DNA from: Caldisericota bacterium
GTDB taxonomy: Bacteria > Caldisericota > Caldisericia > Cryosericales > Cryosericaceae
Reading direction: 5' to 3'
NCBI GenBank assembly: GCA_022710025.1
Contig: JAKLHS010000002.1
Span: forward strand, 1 to 15,130
DNA: 15,130 nt
A program made the position numbers and the translations under genes. Shown here piece after piece: positions 7,802 to 13,567 of the stretch. The notes beneath the pieces were generated by a model, which searched no databases, was not told the origin of the DNA, and saw only the letters and a list, made by a program, of their open reading frames with translations. The stretch's first letter is position 1. Each line of letters opens with the position of its first letter.

Positions 7802-7999
7802 GTGAAAGAGCTTGAGAATGGCGATCTCATGCTGGACAACGGCACGATCATCCCTGCACGGAAGAGAACCAGGACTGAAGTCTACAGCCGTGTTGTCGGT
7901 TACCTGCGACCCGTGTCACAGTGGAACAAGGGAAAGAAGTCCGAGTGGGTCGACCGGGCGTCTTTTGAGGTCAGGAAACAACGCAGTACGGCACAATGA
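7802..7999 (+). CDS. Stand-alone glycyl-radical domain of class III ribonucleotide reductase
   Basis: The protein has 65 residues. Residues 26-55 match the extreme C-terminus of full-length NrdD: EVYSRVVGYLRPVSQWNKGK followed by a WVDRASF-type end. Gly33 in RVVGYLRP is the predicted radical glycine. The first 25 residues (charged, ending PARKRTRT) replace the linker that normally follows the zinc site. The product should dock on the NrdD core so that Gly33 reaches the thiyl cysteine, and should be activated by NrdG2. The start is GTG 7802, fixed by a strong Shine-Dalgarno. The gene has its own candidate promoter and its stop overlaps the next ATG (ATGA). It is not a frameshift fragment: it lies 1.47 kb from the nrdD stop with an intact gene between. 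Family assignment is firm; independent function is inferred. Confidence 0.88.
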   Translation: MKELENGDLMLDNGTIIPARKRTRTEVYSRVVGYLRPVSQWNKGKKSEWVDRASFEVRKQRSTAQ

Positions 8000-8106
8000 A
8001 CTCTTCGTGTGATGCGCCGCTGAGCGCGACTGAACGACTGGTTCTTGAGCGGCGCTCTCGCATCTCTCAACATCGCGTCGATTCCGTCGACGAATCTCCG
8101 TCTTGA
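7996..8106 (+). CDS. Putative 36-residue ORF coupled to both nrd neighbours
   Basis: ATG 7996 overlaps the glycyl-radical stop as ATGA, and the TGA at 8104-8106 overlaps the TTG start of nrdG2 (8103). The peptide has one Cys (Cys5) and a basic amphipathic middle (LSATERLVLERRSRISQ), then an acidic Ser-rich end. There is no Shine-Dalgarno of its own, as expected for re-initiation. I recognise no family. It may be a true small protein or only a translated linker that couples nrdG2 to the upstream gene. The double overlap is the main evidence. Confidence 0.45.
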   Translation: MNSSCDAPLSATERLVLERRSRISQHRVDSVDESPS

Positions 8107-8807
8107 TCCTCGCTCACTACGAACCGCTATCCCTGACTGATTATCCCGGTAGATTGGCTACCACGGTCTTCACCGTCGGTTGTAACTTCGCATGCCCCTA
8201 CTGCCACAATCCGGAACTCGTCGTCGTCACCCCGGAGACGCCGCATCTTGCTGAAGATGTTTTCTTCGACTACCTCCGACGTCGCACGGGAAAACTCAAC
8301 GGCGTTTGCATCTCCGGAGGCGAACCGACTATCCATCCGGATCTTCCTCGCTTCGTGGAACGCATCCATGCTCTCGGCTATGCCGTGAAACTGGACACGA
8401 ACGGCTCGAATCCGCCGATGCTCGCCTCGCTTCTGAACGACCACTCGATCGACTACGTCGCCATGGATGTCAAAGCCACACCTGCGCGTTATGCCGCCAT
8501 ATCCGGCTGTCCCGGCGCAGACGTCCCGACCTTGGTATCCATTCGCCTGCTGAGTTCGAGCCCCGTCGCGCACGAGTTCCGGACTACAGTGCTCCCTTCT
8601 CTATTTGACGAGGAAGACATCGACGGCATTGCGGACATTCTGCCGGACGGCTCTGTCTACTTTCTCCAGAACTTCGTGCCCGTCAAAACCCTGAACCACG
8701 GATTCGTTAACCGTGAAGGTTTCGATCAATTGGAACTCAGCACTATCGCCTGCCGCATCCAGGAACGTCACCCTTTGCTTAACATCCGTACGCGCGGCGC
8801 TCTCTGA
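8103..8807 (+). CDS. nrdG: Anaerobic ribonucleotide reductase activating protein, NrdG2-type radical SAM enzyme
   Basis: The protein has 234 residues. It starts with the NrdG2-like pattern SLTDYPGRLATTVFTVGCNF, then the radical-SAM cluster motif CNFACPYC (Cys27, Cys31, Cys34) and SGGEPT (71-76) for SAM binding. LDTNGSNPP and AMDVKAT are as in the family. It should cleave S-adenosylmethionine to abstract hydrogen from the glycine of the reductase, here Gly33 of the separate small protein. The TTG at 8103 is chosen because the family N-terminus begins only a few residues before the DYPG motif. It overlaps the stop of the preceding 36-codon ORF and has no good Shine-Dalgarno, so expression probably depends on coupling. 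Its size and motifs fit NrdG2 better than the shorter classical NrdG. Confidence 0.92.
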   Translation: MILAHYEPLSLTDYPGRLATTVFTVGCNFACPYCHNPELVVVTPETPHLAEDVFFDYLRRRTGKLNGVCISGGEPTIHPDLPRFVERIHALGYAVKLDTNGSNPPMLASLLNDHSIDYVAMDVKATPARYAAISGCPGADVPTLVSIRLLSSSPVAHEFRTTVLPSLFDEEDIDGIADILPDGSVYFLQNFVPVKTLNHGFVNREGFDQLELSTIACRIQERHPLLNIRTRGAL

Positions 8808-8824
8808 TCCGTTTCCCTGTCGCC

Positions 8825-8855
8825 GGACAGCTCACCGATCGTCTGATCCCTTTTT
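8825..8855 (+). terminator. Candidate intrinsic terminator of the nrd operon
   Basis: GGACAG (8825-8830) can pair with CTGATCC (8843-8849) with one bulged A, followed by CTTTTT. It begins 18 bp after the nrdG2 stop. The stem is short, so this is a moderate candidate. Confidence 0.4.
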
Positions 8856-8991
8856 CTGCCCTCCTGTAACCAATCGACCTTTGACCCGTTGTTACTGATG
8901 AGGGGTATTTCAGCGGCAGGCAGCCACGTCGACTCCACACGCTGCGCTGTGTGAACACGTGTGTATCGCAGGCACACAACATCACACATGC

Positions 8992-9036
8992 CCCCGGGCC
9001 GAAGCGACGACCCGGGGTCCCCTCGTTTTCCGTTTT
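8992..9036 (+). terminator. GC-rich hairpin followed by T-runs
   Basis: CCCCGGG (8992-8998) and CCCGGGG (9011-9017) form a 7-bp all-GC stem with a 12-nt loop. T-runs TTTT and TTTTT follow within 20 nt. The gap between stem and T-run is longer than ideal. It insulates the ECF S gene from upstream transcription or ends an unseen transcript. Confidence 0.5.
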
Positions 9037-9092
9037 TCAGGGTGTACAGACGATCCTCACGCTCATCAGCGTCCATTTGTCCTTTTTGTCAT

Positions 9093-9100
9093 GCTATAAT
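9093..9100 (+). promoter_or_regulatory. Extended -10 element of the ECF S gene
   Basis: TGCTATAAT (TATAAT at 9095-9100, TGC just before) is a perfect extended -10. No good -35 is present at 16-18 bp. The expected start near 9107 excludes the ATG at 9102 as a start codon. A small hairpin, AGGCG (9114-9118) with CGCCT (9125-9129), lies in the short leader. Confidence 0.6.
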
Positions 9101-9146
9101 CATGGTACAAGAAAGGCGATTGACCGCCTGTTACGGGAGGCAAACA

Positions 9147-9683
9147 TTGAAAGCGACGAAATACATCACGCGAGCCGCGGTGATCCTGGCTTTGACGGTC
9201 GTACTGCAATTCGCATTGAGAGCGATGATTCCGGAAGGAATCAACACTTGGTTCGTGGGAAGCGTCGTCAATCTCGGCATCCTGCTTGCCGTTGAGACAA
9301 CAGGCCTCTGGGCGGGTGCCCTTGTGGCCATGACAACCCCCGTCACGGCCTATCTCCAGCAGCACCTTCCGTCTCCGATCATGATTCCCGCCGTAATGCT
9401 GGGCAACCTTGTGCTTGCGTTCCTGTTCTGGATCATCATCCGGAGGGGAAACAGCAAGTCTTGGCTCCGATGGATCGGTCTTGTCGTCGGGTCTGCCGCC
9501 AAGATGGTATTCCTCTATCTCATCATGCGTCTCTTGCTCAGCACGCTCGTTACACTGCCGCCGGCAAAGACGGCCATCATCCTGGCATCGTTCAGTTTCC
9601 CGCAGTTTGTGACGGCAATGCTGGGTGGCATCTTTGAATCCCTGATCGCCGGTAGAATAAAACCCCTTGCTGCAAACTCATAG
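9147..9683 (+). CDS. ECF transporter S component-like membrane protein
   Basis: The protein has 178 residues and five or six hydrophobic helices. The pattern matches small S-component-like proteins of anaerobes: GINTWFVGSVVNLGILLAVE, then AMTTPVTAYLQQHLPSPI, and SFPQFVTAMLGGIFESLI near the end. S components bind a vitamin or similar solute and dock on a shared EcfAA'T energy module, which is not encoded nearby. The substrate cannot be told from the sequence. I chose TTG 9147 because GGGAGG (9135-9140) is 6 nt upstream. The ATG at 9102 lies directly after the -10 element, before the likely transcript start, and lacks a ribosome site. It is a single-gene unit converging on the serine hydrolase gene. 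Confidence 0.75.
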   Translation: MKATKYITRAAVILALTVVLQFALRAMIPEGINTWFVGSVVNLGILLAVETTGLWAGALVAMTTPVTAYLQQHLPSPIMIPAVMLGNLVLAFLFWIIIRRGNSKSWLRWIGLVVGSAAKMVFLYLIMRLLLSTLVTLPPAKTAIILASFSFPQFVTAMLGGIFESLIAGRIKPLAANS

Positions 9684-9702
9684 CACGATCGACGTTTGTC
9701 CG

Positions 9703-9731
9703 GACGCCTGATGCCGAACGCCTCAGGCGTC
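9703..9731. terminator. 9-bp hairpin between convergent genes
   Basis: GACGCCTGA (9703-9711) and TCAGGCGTC (9723-9731) form a perfect 9-bp stem with an 11-nt loop. It lies 20 bp after the ECF S stop and includes the stop codon of the minus-strand hydrolase gene. T-runs are poor on both sides, so it is a hairpin barrier or bidirectional terminator of uncertain strength. Confidence 0.5.
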
Positions 9732-10547
9732 TGATTTCTGTGCGACCGTAACGGATGTATAGACCACCTCGGACACTTCTGCGATGAGGCGCTTAGCCTG
9801 AACGGCCCGTTCGAATCCTGTCGCAAAAACGCATAGCGAGTATGCGATGCCGTTGGTAGTTCTGATCAGTTCCGCATCCAAAAGCGAACCGGGCATTCCG
9901 CCTGTCTTGCCCCACAGGGTGATACTGCCGGGCAAGGGCCACGCTACGAGGTCGTGAAACTGATTCATACCAAGGAATTCAAGAACCCGTTCACTGGTTT
10001 CGCGTGATACAAGCGTGCGTTCATGCAGCCGGCGGAGCATATCCGCCGTTTCTTCTGCCGTGACGGTGTTGTCGATCCCCTTGGCGAGAGTCTCGTGATC
10101 CATCATTTTTCGCCGGAACGATGTCGTATTGTAGCCCAACTCCCGCATGAGAGCATTGGCCCTGTCCATTCCGACGACTTCCAGCAGCTGATTGCACGCC
10201 ATGTTGTCTGATACCCCCATCATCAGCACACACAGGTCATGAAGGGGCATCGAGTCGCGGATATCAAGATATTCAAGGAGCCCTGTCCCATGTGGCGCGG
10301 GTACCGTCAGACGCACATGGGAGTCCCAGGAAAGATCGCCCGTCGACACCAGCGAGCCGATGCAGATCAGCAGGGGGAGTTTGATGATAGAAGCGGCTCC
10401 AAAGGGAAGGCCGGCGTTGTGGGAGAATCGGACGCATGCGCCGTGCGAACCATATATCTGCATATGCACGGCGATGGGGTACGATATCCGTGCCAGGAGT
10501 TGCTGCAGCTTTCTCCCTGTCGTCTCGTCGTGATCCGCGGACGTCAT
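9723..10547 (-). CDS. Serine hydrolase of the class A beta-lactamase fold
   Basis: The protein has 274 residues and the three active-site motifs of penicillin-recognising serine enzymes: SIIK (Ser53, Lys56), SDN (113-115) and KTG (214-216). The omega-loop region reads RRKMMDHETLAKG and lacks the usual ExxLN of true class A beta-lactamases, so resistance activity is doubtful. A D,D-peptidase, esterase or amidase-like role is as likely. No signal peptide or membrane helix is visible at the N-terminus, which is unusual for this fold. The start ATG overlaps the alanine racemase stop as ATGA, so the two are translationally coupled. This suggests a link to D-alanine or cell-wall metabolism. Confidence 0.82.
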   Translation of the reverse strand: MTSADHDETTGRKLQQLLARISYPIAVHMQIYGSHGACVRFSHNAGLPFGAASIIKLPLLICIGSLVSTGDLSWDSHVRLTVPAPHGTGLLEYLDIRDSMPLHDLCVLMMGVSDNMACNQLLEVVGMDRANALMRELGYNTTSFRRKMMDHETLAKGIDNTVTAEETADMLRRLHERTLVSRETSERVLEFLGMNQFHDLVAWPLPGSITLWGKTGGMPGSLLDAELIRTTNGIAYSLCVFATGFERAVQAKRLIAEVSEVVYTSVTVAQKSDA

Positions 10548-11683
10548 CGTTCCGGTCGTTCAGGCTTGTCCCGGTAGAATCGTGGAACCAGCTTGCCGAC
10601 TGTGCAGAGAACCTCGTAGCTGATCGATTGCTCCAGTGATCCGAGATCGCCGGCTGTGATCCGCTGGTTTCCATCTTCTCCCATCAATATGACCTCGTCG
10701 CCCAACGCGACCCCCGGGACATCGGAGACATCAACCATGGTCAGATCCATCGTTACGCGACCGATGACCGGTGCACGTTTCCCCCGGATCAGAACGGAGG
10801 CTTTGTTGGAAAGCAGGCGCGAGTAGCCATCCGTGTACCCGACAGGAAGGAGCCCGACGATTGTCGGTTTGTACGTGAGATATGTGCGCCCATAGCTGAT
10901 GCCATATCCGGCAGAGACCTGCTTGAACCCGATCAGTCGCGCCTTCATCGACATCGCCGGCTTCAGTCCCGGGATAGGAACGCCCTCCAGAGGAGACAGC
11001 CCGTACAGGAGAAGCCCCGGCCGCACCCCCTCGAAGACGGCGGATTTCATCGTGAGGATCCCTGCCGAATTGCACAAGTGCGCCATGGGTGGACGAATCC
11101 CTTCGACCGTCGCTTGATGGAGGACCTTTTCAAATTTGCGCAGTTGCATCGACGAGTAGGATTCATCCGAATCTGCACACGAGAAGTGCGAGTAGATGCC
11201 TTCTACCAGAAGCTGCGGCATCGTGTTCAATGCGTGGAGAGTTTCCATCGCCTCTTCGGCCAGAACCCCGCTTCTTCCCATGCCGGTATCGATTTTCAGG
11301 TGAACCGCAAGCGCGTTTCGTGAGACCGCCCGCGCCATCTCTCCACCCATTTCGGCATTGGGAACGCTGAGCACTATCCGGTTCTCGATCGCAACCGGCA
11401 CACCCGAAGGAGGAACGTGGCCAAATACGAGCATCTGTCCATGAATACCCGCATTGCGCAACTGTAATGCCTCATCAAGGGTCGTGAGGGCAAACCAGTC
11501 GGCTCCCTCTTCCTGCAATACTCGCGCAACCTGAACAGCCCCATGGCCATATGCATCATCTTTGAGAACGCACAATATATGGGCTTTGGCTGGCACGAGA
11601 GCGCGCACGACATGGTAGTTCGAGCGTATTCGCTCCAGATCGATCTCAAGCCAGGTAGGGCGTCCGAAGGGACCTGATGCCAT
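10544..11683 (-). CDS. alr: Alanine racemase
   Basis: This PLP enzyme converts L-alanine to D-alanine for peptidoglycan. The 379-residue protein has the normal family length. The PLP lysine is Lys41 in CVLKDDAYGHG, the second catalytic residue is Tyr264 in GISYGRTY, and RPGLLLYG and VTMDLTMVD are also typical. The N-terminus RPTWLEIDLERIRSNY is standard. I chose ATG 11683, with GGAG 9 nt upstream, although the frame stays open to a TTG at 11737. That longer start would place the putative promoter -35 on the start codon and add 18 atypical residues. The gene starts 83 bp after the NIF3 gene with its own candidate promoter, and is coupled to the downstream serine hydrolase. Confidence 0.96.
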   Translation of the reverse strand: MASGPFGRPTWLEIDLERIRSNYHVVRALVPAKAHILCVLKDDAYGHGAVQVARVLQEEGADWFALTTLDEALQLRNAGIHGQMLVFGHVPPSGVPVAIENRIVLSVPNAEMGGEMARAVSRNALAVHLKIDTGMGRSGVLAEEAMETLHALNTMPQLLVEGIYSHFSCADSDESYSSMQLRKFEKVLHQATVEGIRPPMAHLCNSAGILTMKSAVFEGVRPGLLLYGLSPLEGVPIPGLKPAMSMKARLIGFKQVSAGYGISYGRTYLTYKPTIVGLLPVGYTDGYSRLLSNKASVLIRGKRAPVIGRVTMDLTMVDVSDVPGVALGDEVILMGEDGNQRITAGDLGSLEQSISYEVLCTVGKLVPRFYRDKPERPER

Positions 11684-11709
11684 CGCTGTATTCTCCATCA
11701 TGGTATGAC

Positions 11710-11737
11710 ACAATACCACGATTTGAAGCCGGTTCAA
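11710..11737 (-). promoter_or_regulatory. Putative promoter of alr
   Basis: Read on the minus strand, TTGAAC (11737-11732) and TATTGT (11715-11710) are separated by 16 bp, with TGG before the -10 (extended -10). Each box matches 4 of 6 consensus positions. The expected start near 11703 gives a leader of about 20 nt before ATG 11683. Confidence 0.4.
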
Positions 11738-11766
11738 TCAACAGGGTGACGGAGGCGTGACGCTCG

Positions 11767-12873
11767 CTAGAAATACGTCAGGGGCTGATACTCTTTCGCA
11801 GACTGATAGAGCGGCGGCAGCTCGGCGTCGGGCGAAGAACGTCGCAACGCGTCTTCCATCGCCGGAGCAAAAAACCTCTCCGTGCTGTAGTGGTCTACAA
11901 GCATGACGCATCCTCCGCTCTGTGATACCTCGAGTGCCGTATGATACGTGATATCACCGGATATGAGCACCTCGGCACCCGAGGGCCGGACAGCGGGGAT
12001 CACGGAAGAGCCTGCCCCGGAGCACAGAGCAATGCGTCGTACCGTTTCAGGCAAGCGACCGATTACCCCTACAACGGGAACCCCGAAGAATGCCTTGACA
12101 TACGCAGTCAACTCCGCCGACGACATCGGAGCCGGCAGGTTCCCTGCATGTCCCATCCCCGCCGTTCCGCACGTGGACAGATGCTCATGAAATACATCTA
12201 TCGCCGGTTCTTCATAGGGATGTGCATGACGAAGAGCATCAAGAACAGCCGGGAGATCGGCTTCCGCCGCTATCGTCTCGATGCGATCTTCGTGAACACT
12301 CGCCAACCTTCCCGGCTCACCAGCGAAGGGGTGTGCCCCCCGTTCAGGGAGAAACCCGCCCATACCGCTCGTGTGAAACGACGCATGCGAATAGGAACCC
12401 GCACGACCGGCACCCGCCGCGAACATGGCATCGAGCACGACATCGCGGAATTCGGGCGGAGCAAACGTCACGACCTTGTACAAACAGGCCGCTGGTCGTG
12501 GTTGAAGAACGTGGACGTCAGTCAATCCCATCTTTTCCACAAGGAACGCATTGAGCCCGCCCGGGGACGCATCGAAGTTGGTGTGTGCAGCCAACAGTGC
12601 AAAGCCATGTCGGATCGCTGCCAGTACCGAAGCCTGCAAGACCGTATCAAGTCTCCTGATCGGCTTGAAAATCGCGGGGTGGTGAGACAGGATGAGGTCT
12701 GCACCACGATCGTCGGCCTCGCTGACCGTCTCGCGCGTAACATCCAGACACAGCAGGATTCCGTGCACGGGATCGTCCATGGCGCCCACGATCAGCCCGG
12801 CATTGTCATACTCCTCCTGCAGGCGAAACGGCGCAACTCTGTCGACAAGCTCGTATATATCGTGGACGGTCAT
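11767..12873 (-). CDS. NIF3-like dinuclear metal centre protein, YqfO type
   Basis: The protein has 368 residues, the long YqfO form. The N-terminal NIF3 half has EEYDNAGLIVG, the metal ligands His64-His65 (ILSHHPAIF), and HTNFD (His97, Asp101). Residues about 130-230 form the inserted PII/CutA-like domain (YKVVTFAP to HPYEEPAIDVF). The C-terminal half has SGDITYHTA and VDHYSTER (His328, Glu332) completing the metal site. NIF3 proteins form toroidal hexamers; proposed roles are GTP cyclohydrolase-like or metal-chaperone activity, none firmly settled. I chose ATG 12873 (GGAG 6 nt upstream), although the frame is open to 13017 inside the DUF5317 gene. The start is 1 nt after the DUF5317 stop (TGA-C-ATG), so translation is probably coupled. 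Confidence 0.93.
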   Translation of the reverse strand: MTVHDIYELVDRVAPFRLQEEYDNAGLIVGAMDDPVHGILLCLDVTRETVSEADDRGADLILSHHPAIFKPIRRLDTVLQASVLAAIRHGFALLAAHTNFDASPGGLNAFLVEKMGLTDVHVLQPRPAACLYKVVTFAPPEFRDVVLDAMFAAGAGRAGSYSHASFHTSGMGGFLPERGAHPFAGEPGRLASVHEDRIETIAAEADLPAVLDALRHAHPYEEPAIDVFHEHLSTCGTAGMGHAGNLPAPMSSAELTAYVKAFFGVPVVGVIGRLPETVRRIALCSGAGSSVIPAVRPSGAEVLISGDITYHTALEVSQSGGCVMLVDHYSTERFFAPAMEDALRRSSPDAELPPLYQSAKEYQPLTYF

Positions 12874-12874
12874 G

Positions 12875-13534
12875 TCATGCTCCGTCCGGCCATTTTCCGT
12901 TCGCGTGCTCCGAACTGCCTGTGCGTGACTGGTTCGTCTCCGACCCCGTTCCCACGCCGCCATATGACTCCCCGTTGGCCGGCTCGGCAGTTTTCGGCCG
13001 CACCATTCCAAATACAAGAACGGCTTCTCCGGCCAAGGTCACGAGGTCTCCAATGCTGAACGCAGATCCGAGAGTGCCGAGAAACGGGATGACGATCCTG
13101 TCGCCCAGGAAGTTCAGATGCGATGCCTCGCTCATCAAGACACAGTTTGCCGCTCTTCCTGCCTGCATGAGCAGGGCAGCCCGTTCACTCTGGCCTGTGG
13201 CAATCAATGCCTGCGGATCAACCGGCATCCACCCGCCGTTGGCTACGATCACGACAAGGTTCAGCATGAGCCCCACCATAAGCACGGGGACGCCGGATAC
13301 GTGGCGGTTGAGCCATAGGAATACCATGAGCGAACACATGGTGAGCATGTACATCACCGGCAGCCAGGAGCCGAGGGCAGTTTCACTTCTGGGAGTGAAG
13401 ATTAGCGCCTGCACCGCAAAGGCACCGACCCCGATCGGAAGAGCTCTCAGCTCAAATCCCTGGGCATAGCGCACGCGCCCCCCTGTGAAAAGGCTCACTG
13501 CAAGAGCAAGGAGCAAGACAAGGAGAACAATCAC
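12875..13534 (-). CDS. DUF5317 family membrane protein
   Basis: The protein has 219 residues, with about five hydrophobic helices in the first 110 and one more near 170-195. The family hallmark NGGWMPV follows LVVIVAN, and a polar low-complexity tail (about 30 residues) ends the protein. Function is unknown; DUF5317 proteins are small integral membrane proteins. I chose the second GTG (13534) because GGGGAGG lies 7 nt before it, while the first GTG (13540) is only 1 nt from that site. It is 33 bp downstream of the HD-GYP gene and 1 nt from the NIF3 gene, so all three are probably one transcript. Confidence 0.8.
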   Translation of the reverse strand: MIVLLVLLLALAVSLFTGGRVRYAQGFELRALPIGVGAFAVQALIFTPRSETALGSWLPVMYMLTMCSLMVFLWLNRHVSGVPVLMVGLMLNLVVIVANGGWMPVDPQALIATGQSERAALLMQAGRAANCVLMSEASHLNFLGDRIVIPFLGTLGSAFSIGDLVTLAGEAVLVFGMVRPKTAEPANGESYGGVGTGSETNQSRTGSSEHANGKWPDGA

Positions 13535-13567
13535 TGGCACGCCTCCCCACGCAACAGGCCCGGCATG

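Larger units (their letters stand above)
8808..9094. other. Gene-poor stretch between nrdG2 and the ECF S gene
   Basis: I see no credible ORF or known riboswitch here. Contents are two hairpins followed by T-runs (listed separately), a small perfect hairpin CTGTC-GCCG-GACAG just after nrdG2, and GT/CA-rich dyads around 8933-8990, including the palindrome ACACGTGT. A non-coding RNA cannot be excluded, but nothing specific supports one. Confidence 0.4.

Noticed and set aside
6332..7802. The nrdD split as a frameshift, intein or sequencing error
   Set aside because: A complete 473-codon gene with its own Shine-Dalgarno lies between the parts, it has no intein motifs, and the small gene has its own start signals.
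8895..9069. CTGATGAG on the plus strand (8895-8902) and on the minus strand (9069-9062), as in hammerhead ribozyme cores
   Set aside because: Neither is followed by the CGAAA core with a paired stem II, so the ribozyme fold is not supported.
9107..9146. Short hairpin leader of the ECF S gene as a preQ1-I riboswitch
   Set aside because: The loop and the A-rich tail of that riboswitch class are absent; only a 5-bp hairpin is seen.
9102..9146. Upstream in-frame ATG of the ECF S gene
   Set aside because: It directly follows the -10 hexamer and so precedes the likely transcript start; it lacks a Shine-Dalgarno, while TTG 9147 has GGGAGG.
9808..9822. GTTCGAATCC resembling a tRNA T-loop
   Set aside because: It lies inside the serine hydrolase coding sequence (FATGFERAV on the minus strand), and no acceptor or anticodon arms can be formed around it.
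11941..13059. Long plus-strand ORF of 372 codons
   Set aside because: It is antisense to the NIF3 gene, is rich in Arg/His/Ser as shadow frames are, has no ribosome site, and the opposite strand encodes a clear conserved protein.
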